From Calliopum simillimum (taxonomy: Eukaryota; Arthropoda; Insecta; Diptera; Lauxaniidae), in contig OX638369.1 of NCBI GenBank assembly GCA_951812925.1, forward strand, positions 14,165,329 to 14,229,328: a DNA stretch of 64,000 nucleotides, in the 5' to 3' direction. The translations under genes were made by a program, and so were the position numbers. Of the stretch, positions 27,101-42,100 are shown piece after piece. A model generated the notes under the pieces. That model had not been told where the DNA came from. It did not search any database and was given only the letters and a program-made list of their open reading frames with translations. Within the stretch, counting starts at the first letter, position 1; each line of letters opens with the position of its first letter.

Positions 27101-30100
27101 CCAATGATTGTTAATAAAAAATCTCTGCTAATTTTCAAATGTTTTTCAAGTATTTTTTATAAATTCCGAAAGAAATCATTATAACCAGAACTAAAACCCT
27201 CGTATGAAAAAAAAAACCACTTACGTATTTTCGAGCACTGCACAAATGGATCTCCAGTCATACCGCGTGGACATGTACAAATCGGGCTGTGATTTTTAGT
27301 GGTACAAATCGCACGTGCACCGCAAGTGTGTGGACAAGGATCGACACATTTATTATTAACACAAGCACGATCGGTGGTACATTCTGAGCTGACAACACAT
27401 TCGGGTCGACAATTTGGTGGTTGATCGATGAAACCTGACTGGCAAGAGCAAACAGCTTGATCATTAATATTTCGACATATACTATTCGGTCCGCAGGGTG
27501 ATGGCACACAAGGATTTTGTACTGGTGATGGTGTAACAGTTATCTGCTTACATTGGAAGAATGGATCTCCAGTATAACCAGGTGGACATATGCACTGTGG
27601 CACATGAGCCTCAACCGAACACATGGCATATTCTCCACAAATATTGGCACAAGGATCAACACACTTGAAGCGTACACAGGATTGTACTGCCGAACAGTCG
27701 TCATTGATTTCACATTCGCGACGGCAACCACGTTCTGTATCGTATGCATTGCCTTCAAAACCCTCATGACAGTAACAAGCACCGGCGCCATTACGTTCGC
27801 GACATTCCGCATGTGGTCCACAAGGTGATGGTTCACATGGCGTAGCTGGTGGCTGACGTGGCAATACAGCTGGTGTCAGTTGGCAACCCAAAACTGGATC
27901 GCCCTCATAGCCATCGGTGCAGGAGCAGACAGCATTATGTTGTACCACTTTGCAAATGGCATTTGAGCCGCAAGAGCCAGGACAAGGATCAATGCAACGT
28001 TCATTCTGGCAAGCCAAATTATTCTGGCACTCATCATTGTTAGTGCACTCGGGGCGACAGTTGGGTGGACGTCCCACATAGTTAGTCTGACAAGAGCAAG
28101 CAGCTTGATCGCCAATCTCACGACATAATGAATTCGGTCCACACGGTGAAGGTACACATGGATTTTGTGGATCTCTTGTCGTTTCCTTAGCCTCAATGCA
28201 TAAGTTGAATGGATCTCCAGTCATGCCAGGTGCACACGTACAAATTGGATTATGATTGATGACTTGACATCTAGCATTATTGCCGCAAGCACCGCGGCAT
28301 GGATCTTCACATTTTTGATTGATGCAAGCGCGATTCTGTGCGCATTCAGAGCTGACAACACATTCCGGCTTACAACCGGGTGGCGCACCGATAAAACCAT
28401 CAATGCAAGAGCAAACAGCATGACCATTAGATTCGCGACATTGACTGTATGGACCGCAAGGTGAAGGTTGACATTGATTTATTGGACGTGATGTGGAGAC
28501 TTCAATAACAGCACATGAACGATGTGGATCTCCGGTGTAACCTTCAATGCAAATACAGTTGGGTGCATGGTTCAGCACATTGCAATCTGCATTGATGCCA
28601 CAAACGCCGGGACATGGATCTTGACATTTATTATTGATGCAAGCTCTACTACGATCGCAATCGGAGTTTTGTACACATTCTGGACGGCAACCACTGTATG
28701 GATCACCAAAATATTCCGGTAAACATGAGCAAGAACCAACGCCATTACGTTCGCGACACACAGCATTAGCACCGCATGGACTAGGATTGCAAGGATTCAC
28801 AGATTCTGTGATTGGAACTGAAAGTGTGGATAAAAAAGTGTTAGGTAAATCAAGAAACCCATTTGTGTGATGGAAGAAGTGAACACTGTAGGAGATTATG
28901 GCATAAAAAAAAGTTGAAATCTGCTTTCAATCTCCTACAATGTTCAAACTTCTTCGCACACATTGCAGTTATGGTATATACTTCTTTGTATAAAACTACA
29001 GCCAGAGAATGGATCTCCAGTGTAATCAGTTTCACATTGACACGTTGGATTATGTTTTATGACTGTACAGTATGTGTGTATGCCACATGTGCCCACACAT
29101 GGATCGGAGCATTTTTGATTTATACATGCCAAATTAGCCGAACATTCAGAACTACTCATGCATTCTGGACGGCAATTAGGTGGCCGTCCAAGATAGTTGG
29201 GCAGGCAGGAACATGCAGGTGAACCACCAACATCGATACATTTCGAGTTGGGTCCACAGGGTGTAGGAACACAAGGATTACCAGTTTTTTCTACAGGAGT
29301 TATATCCACTACAATTGTACATACAGTAGGTAGATTGTAGATTCAGTGTGTAGTAGAGCAGTAGTATTGTATTTTGAGAGTACATACATACAAGTATTGT
29401 ATAGTTGTAGATAGATGAAGTAGTAGTAGTTGAAGGTGTTGTCGATAGATTACACAGGAAGACATACATATGTATAAGTACATTCAAAATTAAATAAAAT
29501 GAGAAAGAAAACATAAAACAAAAAAGAAAAACAACAGTTAGTGGTAAATATATACATGCAGAAATAAGGACGGGAGAGTTCCGCACTTATGATGGTGTGT
29601 TCACGCAGAAGGATAATGTAAATAATTGGGCAAAAAAATAAAATATGTCAAGTAATACAAATAAAGTAAAATAAAAATGTAAACAAAATAAATAAAGTGA
29701 AAAAAGGAATAAAAGCAAATCAAAGTTAACAGAATAATAAGTAGAAAGTAGAAGAAATTTGATATCACAGAAATGATAATAAAATAATTTCAAATGATAA
29801 GCAAATTGAAATAAAAATAAACTGGAAAGAAAAATCTAAAAAAGGCCGAGCTATTCAGTTTTTGTGAATGAAGTATTAATAGATTATAGTAAAAAAAAAA
29901 AAAAAAAAAATACATTCATATTTAAAGAAAACTTTTTCGTATGATAACATTTGACATACAAATTTTTCCGATTTTCTTGCGCTCATTAAAAATGGCGCTC
30001 CTTGGAAAATTTCTGTCCTTCAAATTGTAACTCGTTTAAGTATTAGGCTCTGTAACAGTTCAATTAAGATCCGCTGTTTTTTGCGCCGAGTTTTGCTCAG

Positions 30101-33100
30101 TGAAAAGGTAAACCTCTGGCTTAATGGATACTTCTATGAAAAAAACTGCCGCATTTGCGCTGATGAGCAACCCGAAGAGATTCTCGAACTATCGTTTCAT
30201 CCACAAACATCCTCTGTTTAGTGTGGTTTATGAGCTGTTGGGATCATTGTCCATATTTATTTTTTTTTTTTTTTTTAATTAAGGCCAGAGCGCTACCGCA
30301 CAATGATAATGGACTTTTTATTGCCTGAAATGGAAGCCGCGATGTCTTTCAGCAAGACGGTGCTATAGCATAAACAACACGCGAAACAATGGCTTTATTG
30401 AGAAAGAAATCATTTTGGTGAGCATTTTGGCCTTCAGAAATTTTTTTGGGGTTATGTGAAGTCAAAAGTCTTAGTCGATAAGCCAGCTGCGATTCAAAAC
30501 TTGAAAGTCAACATCCGGTAGCAATGCTGGCAAGAGTGATCGAAAATTGGACCTTCCAAACGGAACATGAAATTATCTTTGAAAAGTAAATGACAGAGAT
30601 TGTTCTTTCGGGTCAAAATAAAGATTTCGACATCCAATTCTTTTAAGCGTTTAGTAAAAATTAAGTTTTAAATGAATTCATTGGCAGCTAATGGGCCAAT
30701 GAATTTACTGGTCAAAATATCTCCGTACGAGAAGTTTTCTGATTTATGATGTTGAAAAACTTTTCTTATGAGAGATGTAAATAATAAAAGTTAAGTTAGC
30801 AAAACAAAGATATGTAAATTATTTAAAATAAGTAAACGAAATTTGCAAATAAAGTAAAGTAAGCAAAAGTAATGAGCAAACGAAAACAATAAAAATCTAA
30901 AGAAAGAAAACCAAACAAAATGAATTTGCTGAAATAAACTAATGTAAGAATAAAAAATAAATAAAATTAACAAAATAAATTCAATAAAAGTTAAGTAAAT
31001 AAAATTATGCAGCCCATTGCTATCAAACACTTTTGCATGAACACATCCACGTAATAATATAAATAAAAAAATAAATCAATACCTGACCTGAAAGTAAAAA
31101 AGTTTCCAAAAAATTTGGAACTCTCCTCCTTTAAACTACAGACTACATATAATATAATACACATGCTTACGTTTAATTCTAATACATCTACTGAAAGGAT
31201 CTCCTGTATAGCCCGATGGGCAGGAACATGCAGCATAGTGATTGATAACTTGACAACGTGCCTCAGCGCCGCAAGTGCCAGGGCAAGGATCTACGCATTT
31301 TTGATTTTCACAAGCAAGATTCTGTGCACAGTCTGAACTAACGATGCATTCGGGACGGCAATTCGGTGCTGAGCCAATGAAATTCGTTAGGCAAGAGCAG
31401 ACGGCGTGCCCATTAACTTCACGGCATTGACTGTAGGGACCACACGGTGAGGGTACGCAAGGGTTAACGTCTTTTTGTGCTATGAATTATTTTTTGGGGA
31501 AGTAAGTAGAAGAGTTAGGTTAGGTTTTGCTCTACAAATTATGGGTTTGGTTAGTAGATAGCGCGTTGACAAAGCAGCAAAGGTATCAATTTTCACCTAC
31601 GCTGCTTTGTCTATCAAGCAGATTAGCGTGTGTTTGAGTGCATACTTGGTGGTGGTAATTCCGGTATTTCACGACAAGCACTCAGTGGATTTCCAGTGAA
31701 GCCTTGATGGCACAAACAAGTTGGTACATGATTTCCGACACGACATTCAGCATTGAGACCACATACGCCCGGACAGGGATCGGAGCATTTGTTATTCACA
31801 CACGATCTATCACGTGGACAGTCGGAATTGGCAACACATTCGGGACGACAACCACTGTAAGGATCACCCAAATATTCTGGTAAACATATGCAAGAACCGG
31901 CACCATTACGTTCTTTACATTCAGCATTGGCACCACATGGTGAGGGAATGCAGGGCGTTAAACGTTCTTCAGGCGTGTCAAATGCTGCTTGGGGTGAGTA
32001 AAGAGCGATTAATAAGTGCGAATAAAGGCTGTTTTCTTCAAAATTATTTCTTACGCTTTGGATTACAGCCAGAGAATGGATCACCGGTAAAGCCCGTTTC
32101 ACATGTACAAACTGGCGAATGATTAACAACATTGCAGTAGGCATTGAAACCACATGAACCTGGGCAGGGATCTTTACAGCGTTCGTTGATACAAGCCAAA
32201 TTCGAGGGGCATTCAGAGTTAAGCGTACATTCAGGGCGACAGTTTGGAGCACGTCCCACATAATTGGGTAAACAAGAGCAAACGGGCGTTTCGCCAACTT
32301 CACGACATTGTGAGTTCGGACCACAGGGGCTTGGTACGCAAGGATTAACAGGACCGATAGGATAACGTGGTTCCTCATCTTTTATTTTTTATAAATATTA
32401 AAAAACATAAATTAGTGATAGACCATTCAACAATTTTTCGCTGAGTTTGCTTACCAATGATTAGTAAACAGCGTATGAATGGATCACCCGAGTAGCCAAC
32501 TGGACATGAACAAATCGGATTATGATTGGTAACCTTACAAAGTGCCTCATTACCGCAGGTACCTGCGCATGGATCTACACAACGTAAATTAAGACATGCC
32601 TTATCTTGCGAACACTCAGAGCTAACTGAACATTCCGGACGACAGGCAGGTGGTGTACCGATGTAATTGGTAATACAAGAGCATACCGCATGCTCATTGA
32701 TTTCACGACATTGGCTGTAGGGGCCACACGGTGAGGGGCGACAAGGTTGTACTGGTTCGATTTCTGTAAAATTAAACGAGGCAGAAAGTTAAAGGGTTTT
32801 CATCACTGCAGCGAAAGTAAATTACGTTTTGGAATTTCACGACAATACTCTGATGGATTTCCAGTGTAACCCGATGGACAGCTGCAGCTTGGGGAATGAT
32901 TTATGACGTGACATTCGGCAGCAACACCACAAACGCCTGGGCATGGATCACGACATTTATTGTTAACGCAAGCCCGATTTTTCGAACAATCCGTATTAAG
33001 CACACATTCTGGACGACATTCTGTATAGGGATCACCAGTATATTCAGGCAAACAGATGCACGAACCTACACCGTTACGTTCCTTACAAACGGCATTTGCT

Positions 33101-36100
33101 CCACATGGGCTGGGATTGCAAGGTTCGGCGATTTCCGGTGATACAATAACTAAAGCATTTCGAAAAATTTAAATAAGCGTTCATATGATAAAGCAATGTG
33201 GGGTCAATTAATAAAAAAAAACTCTAAATAACTCTCTTACTTTGTGGACTACATTCTGAGAATGGATCGCCCGCATAACCATCTAAGCAACGACAAATCG
33301 GTCTATGATTATTTACAATGCATGTGGTGTAGGAACCACATGAACCCTGACATGGATCTTGACAGCGTTGATTTATACAGGCCAAATTGCCACGACATTC
33401 TGAATTTGTTGTACATTCAGGTCGGCAATTAGGCGCTCTACCCATATAGTTTGGCAAGCATGAGCAAACTGGTTGCTCATTAGCATCCGATACCCGACAT
33501 TGTGAATTTGGACCACATGGCGATGGTTGACATGGATTTATACGATCTCTTATAATGGGACGTTCTTTTTGATATATAATTAAATATATATATATACAAT
33601 ATACAACATGCAACAGCAATACATAAACCGAGCAGCAACACCAAAATGCAAAAAAATTTATAGAAAGAGAAATAAAAATATATATATAGTAGATATAGCA
33701 ATGAGAGTAATGAGTTTGAAAGAAGTTATTAAGCTTGGAGTTTGATTCCCAAAAGAGAAGCCTTTGGGAAACCCTTGTATGAAGTAAGGGTGATTCAAGA
33801 CAGTTTCAACACAAATAGATTCAATTATGATCGATTAATCAGTTAAGCCTTAGTTTTATTTTTAGTTTATTCTTAACTTTTCATTAGACCTCAGCTATCA
33901 CAAGCTTAATAAATCTTTTTTCAACAAACAATGTATGAATGCAAATATCTTACTCTCTTCATATACACAGCGGAAGAATGGATCACCAGTAAAGCCTGGC
34001 ATGCAAGAGCATATTGGATTATGATTGACCACGCGACAGAGGGCGTTGTTTCCACATGTGCCAGGGCAAGGATCTTTGCAACGTTCATTAATGCAAGATT
34101 TATCTTGGCTACATTCAGAGCTACCCATACATTCGGGACGACAATTCGGTGGAGATCCAATGTAACTTGAAATACAGGAGCAAACTGCGTGTCCATTAAT
34201 GGCACGACAATTGCTATAGAGACCGCAGGGTGTTGGTTGACATGGATTTTCGGGTACTATTGGTGTATCTGGTGAGATTATAAAAATGATTATGGCGGTT
34301 TCTATTTTTCGATAGGAAAGTTCTACGACGAAGGCTGACTTGTAGAAGTGAGAAGAGAATTGCATCAAGACATCCGACTTTCGGAATTAAGAAAAGTGGC
34401 AAATTAATAAGGAATCCACCAATTTTTAATAGAAAACCAATTAAGTAAAATTTTGAGTGACTAGCCAGCCAATTAACAGACGGAGGGTTGATTTACATGA
34501 ATCAGAAGACTAAAAAAAGAAGTCGTGATTTTAATTGAAAAAAATTTGTGGTATTTGTTCCATAAAGTGTCATTTTCAGTTTGAAGATTTAAAAAAGAAA
34601 AATTATCGTCAGTGATATTTGACTGACGCGTTTTTTACGAGATTAAAGCAAAATATTTGGGTGATTCCTTTAAATGTGTAAAATACTCGAAAACCTCGTA
34701 AACTCGTAAAAGTTGTCAAAATCAATACAAACTTTGACAGTTTTACGAGTTTACGAGGTTTTCGAGGCTTTTACACGTTTAAAGGAATCGCCCAATTGTA
34801 ATTAAAATTATTTTACGAAAACATGTTTTATTTGCTTCAAATGTTCTTGTTTCGCTTGAAAACAACCGTCAGTCATATGCTTCCGACACAAAAATTGCTT
34901 TGAACTACCCTTATATAAAATATAACATGGCTAATTGGATTTTGGAGATTTTGGAGGTCGAAAAGCTGTCGTCAGGTATTTATGCCTGACGTTTAATATG
35001 TCAATTCAAATTAGAAAACTGAACAAAGCAATTGTTTCGATATAGTATTGTTTAAATCGGGTATTCAAAATTGCTCAATCTCCACAAGGTTGCACAAACT
35101 TTTCTGCAAATCAAACAACTTCTTCTCATCGAAAATCTTCTGTGAATTTCCCCAACAGTCTTTCTCTCTCATTTCTACATAACAGCTTGTCTATTAACTG
35201 CTCGCATTGCTTACACTGTGGTGGTTCAGGTATCAAGTGACAACCCACTATTGGATTTCCTGTATAACCTGGATAACATTGACAATTTGGTGCATGATTA
35301 AGAACATCGCATTCGGCATTATAACCACACATGCCAGGACATGGATTCACGCATTTGCTGTTGACACAAGCGCGTGACTTTGCGCAGTCCGAATTAGTGG
35401 TGCATTCTGGGCGACATTCAACATAGGGATCACCAAAATATTCTGGTATACACTTGCAAGAGGCAGCACGATTACGTTCCTCACAAATGGCATTAAGACC
35501 ACAGGGACTGGGATGACATGGTTGCACGGGTTCAGGGGGAGCTGCAATTTTTAATACACAAAAAAACACTTTAGAAAACGAACTATCCTAATGAACGCAA
35601 AGGTTTGAAGGACACATACTTGCTATTACTTTGTAGCACCCAGTAAATGGATCTCCTGTATAACCCTGCTCACAAATACACATAGGCAAATGCGAGCTGG
35701 TATGACAGAGTGCATTATTGCCGCATGTTCCTATGCAAGGATCTGCACAACGTGCATTCATGCAGGCCATATTGGAGACACATTCCGAATTTATGGTACA
35801 TTCGGGACGACAATTTGGTGGACGTCCAATATAATTGGCAACACAAGAACAAACAGCACCGACGTTATTAGCGCGACATTTTGAGTTTGGACCACATGGT
35901 GAGGGTACACAAGGATTTTGTGGTACATTATCTCGTGGAACTGATGGCGCTGGTTCTGAAATAATTGCAAAGGAGCATATGAATTAAGGATGCCCATGTA
36001 TCGTGCATTTTAGTAAGACCTACTTCTTTTGGGCATACATTCATGGAATGGATCACCCGTGAAACCATCAGTACAACTACAAATCGGTGAATGGTTTGTA

Positions 36101-39100
36101 ACACGGCAGCGGGCATTGTAACCGCAAGTTCCTGGGCAAGGATCAGCACAACGTTGATTAATGCACGCCTGATTTGAAGCGCATTCAGAGCTTATAACAC
36201 ATTCGGGTTTACAGTTGGGTGGACTACCTATATAATTGGGTATGCAGGCGCATACAGCACGTTCACCTGCTGTACGGCATGTGCTGAAAGTACCACATGG
36301 TGATGGTCTACACGGGTCTTTAGGTATAGGCAGGTACATATCTATATAAAATGGTAATTTAATTGTTTGGCAATTCAAACATATGTTCGGTTGAATGTTG
36401 CTCTTACTTGATGGCCTCTCATGACAGATTCTCATTGGATTACCGGTAAATCCAGCATTACAACTACAAACGGGCAAATGATTGGTAACGCGACATAAGG
36501 CATTTATGCCACACAAATTAATGCATGGATCAACGCATTTCATATTGATACAAGATCTTGTATGCGGACAATCGCTATTCTGTACGCATTCGGGCCGACA
36601 ATTTATGTATGGATCACCGAAATAATTTTGCATGCATTTACATGAACCGGCACCATTTCGTTCTTCGCAAATGGCATTGGAACCGCACGGTGATGGATTG
36701 CATGGTTCAGCAGGTAAATCAGGCACCACAACTACAGTTGAGAAGTAGGAAGGAAGTGAAGTTTGAGAAAAACTTATAAACTACCACATGAACATATATA
36801 AAAATAATAAAAAAGTAAAGTACGCATAAAAAGTACCTATAACATACAACTTAAGAGCTAATAATGTTTGATGTAATGGAAATGATAAAAAATATTTATA
36901 GTGATGGGAACATGCATTTACAAATCGCTTAGATAATACGAAAACAAATACAAAAGAAGGTACAAATTCCGTATACCCTTCGAAACTGGAAAAAGGTACA
37001 ACATTAAAATACATATAGCAGCTGCTGTCTAGCAACAGCATTACAAATATTTTGACATAAAATTGTAATAGTAACTTGGAAATGTACTCACTTTGTCGTA
37101 GATTGCAACCAGCATATGGATCACCTTCGTGCCCATCAATGCAGGCACAAATTGGTTTATGATTCTGTGCATTACAGATGGCATTAAAACCGCATGCACC
37201 AATGCATGGATCTTCACAGCGTTGACGTATGCATGCACGGTTTGAAGGGCAATCTTGATGGATGACACATTCAGGGCGACAATTTGGTGGTGCGCCAAAC
37301 ATACCAGGCGAACATGAGCAAGCAGCACGATTTTCCACCTCACGACATTCGGAGTTGGGCCCACATGGGCTTGGTATGCATGGATTGCCTGTAATTGGTG
37401 GTTCAGCCGCTGAAAAATGAGTTAAGTGCATTAATAAATCGTAGTAAACATTTAAAATTGTGTTGATGAGAAATTTTTTGTAACTTTCGTTAAGTTAGTT
37501 ACATAGGAGTGACGTGTTTTTTTTGCGATATATCTATTTTTTTACAACATTTTGCATCAAGCAAATCTTTTCAACTCGAATCTATTTTATTTTAATTAAT
37601 ATTCTCGAAGTTTCACTTACGTTTTGGCACACACTGTTCGAATGGATCTCCCATATAGCCAGCTGGGCAAGAACATATTGGATTATGGTTCACCACTTGA
37701 CATTTGGCATTGAAGCCGCATGTGTTAGCACATGGATCCACGCAACGTTGATTGATACACGCCATATTTTGTGTACATTCAGGGCTGACAACACATTCTG
37801 GCCGACAAGTAGGTGGTGAACCGAAATAGCCATCCTGACAAGAGCACGTAGGACGACCATCAATAGCGCGGCAAATGCTATTAGCGCCACATGGACTTGG
37901 TTCACACGGGGTGACGGGACCTTCAGCTGTGTAAATAAATTGATTTAAAATGTAACCATTGAATTTTTATATCACAGTCTTAACTTACGATATGTTTCCT
38001 TCTTGCAACCTGTAAATGGATCACCTTCAAAACCTCGTGCGCAGCTACATGTGGGCACATGATTAACAACAGCACATTCAGCATTGGGACCACAGGTACC
38101 GGAACATGGATCGCGGCAATGTTGTTTGATACAAGCTAATGCCGAAGGGCACTCCGAGTTGTAAACACATTCAGGACGACAACCGGTAGTATAGGGATCA
38201 CCAATGTAGGGTTCAATGCAGCTACAACGTGCCGCACCATTGCGTTCACTGCAAACAGCATTTTCACCGCAAGGACTAGGATAGCAGGGATCAATACGAT
38301 CTTTGGGTTCTAGAGTAAAAAATGATTTGTCAAATGAGTACATGCACATTTTGTTGTTCTACTTACTTTCAAGTGTCTTGGAGCAACCAACAAAGGCATC
38401 TCCTTCGTAACCTTGATCACAGCTACAATGTGCCGAATGTGTAATTACAGAGCAACGCGCATTCTGTCCGCATGTATTGGCGCAAGGATTTTGACATTTC
38501 TCTTGTATACAAGCCTTATCCGCTGGACACTCACTATTTATGGTACATTCGGGACGACAATATGGCGGACTACCAATGTAGTTGGCAACGCAAGAGCAAA
38601 CGGGACGCCCCTGTTTTATCTGACATATAGAGTTGGGACCACAAGGTGATGGTACACAAGGATTTTCTGGTTTGCGTTCAGTTCCGGGTTCCGGTACTGG
38701 ACTGCGACCACATGACACAAATGGATCACCTTCGAATCCAACATCACAAGCACAAATAGGATTGTGATTTAGCACTTCGCAACGTGCTCCAATGCCACAA
38801 GTACCTGGACATGGATCTGTGCAACGTTGATTGATGCAGGCTTTGTCAAGTGAACATTCTGAGCTAACAACACATTCAGGTTGGCAAACTGGTGGTGCAC
38901 CCTTATAGTTGGGTAAACATGAGCAGGCGGCATAACCATCCGATGAACTGAGGCAGCGAGAGTTGGGACCACATGGTGATGGTTCACAAGGATTACGTGG
39001 TGGTACGGTTGGCTCTGGTGGTAAATATGCTCGACTGCATGACAGGAAACCGTCACCGGTGTACCCCTCTGGGCAAACACAAACTGGCGCGTGGTTGACA

Positions 39101-42100
39101 GCACGACATTCGGCGTTATAACCACATACGCCATCGCAGGCGTCAACACACTTGTAGCTGACACACGACTTGCTCGGTGGACAGTCTGTATTGAGTACAC
39201 ATTCTGGACGACAGCCAATTTGAGGATCACCAAAGAAACCTTTACGGCATACGCATGCTAGTGCACCATTACGTTTTTTGCATTCAGCATTCGGGCCACA
39301 TCTCAACTTATCACAACTTGGTGATGGTGTAGGTACGACGGCTGATGGCTGTGAACAGTGTTCATATGGATTGCCAAATAGTCCCTGAGGGCAACTACAT
39401 CTTGGGTTGTGTTCATAGACGTTACAGATGGCATTGTGTCCACAAGAGCCGGGGCAAGGATCCAAGCAACGTTGGCTCAGGCAGGCTCTATCGAATGGAC
39501 AGTCAGAGTTGGATAGACATTCAGGACGGCATAGTGGGTTTTGCTGTGCATTGGGTCCAAAGCAAGGATTACACAACGCAACACCATCGCTGTGGATGGA
39601 ACAAACATCACGTGGACCACAAGGCGATGGTACGCAAGGATCACGCGATACGTTGCGAAGTACTCCAACAGCTACACACTGTAAGAAAGCATCACCGGAG
39701 AAACCATCAAGACAGGTACACACCGGTGTATGTTGTTGCACAGAGCAGAAAGCGTTAATGCCGCAAATAGTACCCGCACATGGATCAATACATTTATGAT
39801 TAATGCAAGCCTTCGCTGAGCCACAGTCAGAGTTAATATCGCATTCAGCACGGCAGCCAGTCTGTGGATCTCCCAAGTAGCCAGCGATACACGAGCAAAC
39901 CGCGCGATTGTTCATCAACTTACATTCGCTGTTGATGCCACAAGGACTCGGTGTGCAAGGATTACGTGATGGTTTCTTTGGCGTATCAAGCTGATAGCAA
40001 TGTATGCCTGGGTTACCGGTGAGACCTGCATTGCAAGAGCAAACTGGATGATGTACTTCAACACGACAATTTGCGCCTGAACCACAAGCACCGGGGCAGG
40101 GATCATGACATCTGAAGCCCATGCAAGCTTTATTCAGCGGGCAGTCATCATCTACTTGACATTCATAGCCATGGCAGCCAAGTAATGATGTTGGATCGCC
40201 TGACAGGCCATCGGGGCAAATGCACGCGCTTTGACCATCAGCAGATATAACACAGTCTGCATTTGGACCACAAGGATTGGGATCGCAAACCGTACGTGTT
40301 GGCTCTTGACAACTTTGATATGGATCACCGATATAACCAGATCGACAATAACATTCTTCACGATTACCGCTGACATAGCAATCAGCATTTCGTCCACATG
40401 GACCGGGCTTACAAAGTTCAATTGATACGGCAGGCTTTTCACACAAGCGGAATGGATTACCGATTTTATTGTCTGGACAGAAGCAAACTGGGCTGCGCGA
40501 AGAATCGCAAATAGCGCCGTCACCGCAAGGGTTTGGATCACACGGATTGATTGGCTCAATACAACCGCGTATGGTGTTTGGACTTTCCACATAACCTTGG
40601 AGGCAAGTACACTTCGAGAAGCCATTGCTGAGCACAGCACATTGTGTATTGGGACCACATGGTGATGGGTCACATGGATTGCTGGGCAATTCGCAAGGTA
40701 TTGCGGGTGGTTGACCTTCGAATTCGGGTAGACAGAAGCATGTTGGATCATTATTCACCATACGGCAACCGGAGTTTGGACCACAAGGATTTGGTGCACA
40801 CTCATCACCTTCGGGGACTAGAAAAACAACGAGAGAGACGTTAGATCATATAGAGGGTACATATTAAAGAACTATGTAGTTCTCATCTCAAGCCATACTT
40901 ACTGCAATTTTTAAATGGATTTCCAGTCAGACCTTTCGGGCAATAACAAATTGGATTTCCATTATCCAATTCACAGAGTGCACTTAGCCCGCAGGGACTA
41001 GGCTCACACGGATTCGTTGGTGGATTGCAAGATACTTCCGGATTTCCATTATAACCTGGTGGACATTTGCAAATGCCACGATGATTAACGACATCACAGA
41101 GCGCATATGAACCGCAGCGACATGGTGAGGAGCATTTACCATTGACACAAGCTTCGCTCAAGTCACAATCACTATCGGAGCGGCAACCCTGAATTTGCGA
41201 GCATTCGATGTAAGCATTGCCCACAAAGCCTGCGAGACAACGACATTCGATGCCATGATTAGCTGGTATACATTCAGCATTATCTCCACAAGAATCTTCC
41301 AGACATGGATTGATGCAACGACGATTAAGGCGATCACACAACTTTGTCGGTGGACAATCCTCATTGTATTGACACACAGGTACATGTTTAGGTACTGCTT
41401 TGTTTTTGGTTAGGATTTTTTGTTGTTTTTTTTTTTTTTAATTTTGAACAAGGTGCGTGTAATTATAAATTCGTTGTTGTTGTTTATATTATGTTTTTAA
41501 AATCATAACATGTGAAGGTGATTTGTTTTTTCAATGGATTTTGTATTGTACATGTTTCGTTGTTGTTGTGTTGTACATTGAGTGTTCAATTGTACAGTGA
41601 AAATTCGGTGATTTGGGGAATAGGTAGGTATATTGAAAAGAAAAGTAGGAAAAAATAAAACATTTTGTGAGTAAAAGTTGTGCCGCCATATTAAAAGGGA
41701 CAAATTCATGTATATACACTTTAGAGACTTTGTGTGTGTGGTGTTATTTCAAACAATTTACATACCTTGTTGACAGCCAATGACGCCATTGCCTTGATAA
41801 CCATCAGTACAACTACATTCAGCTATATGATTTGTATTCACACAGACAGCATTTTGTGCACATGGATTGCGTACATCACAAGGATGTTGACAGCGTTCGT
41901 TAATGCAGGCTTCAGTAATGCCACAATCGGAATTATAGGTACATTCAGCTATTGTTGTGTAGTTTTTGAAGATGCAACAAATAAAAGAAGAAAAGAAAAA
42001 AACAAAGATCAAAGTTAAGGAAGTTGCTCAGTTTAGCAATAATAAATAAACTTCAATTGAAATGAAAATTGTGACTCGATTTGAAAGTAAAACAGGTGGT

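Noticed and set aside
36781..37091. Hydrophobic, Phe/Leu-rich read-through of exon 12 that resembles a membrane segment
   Set aside because: It follows a good GTGAGT donor and precedes a normal in-phase next exon. AT-rich intron translated in this frame gives Phe/Leu/Tyr, so it is not a real transmembrane anchor.
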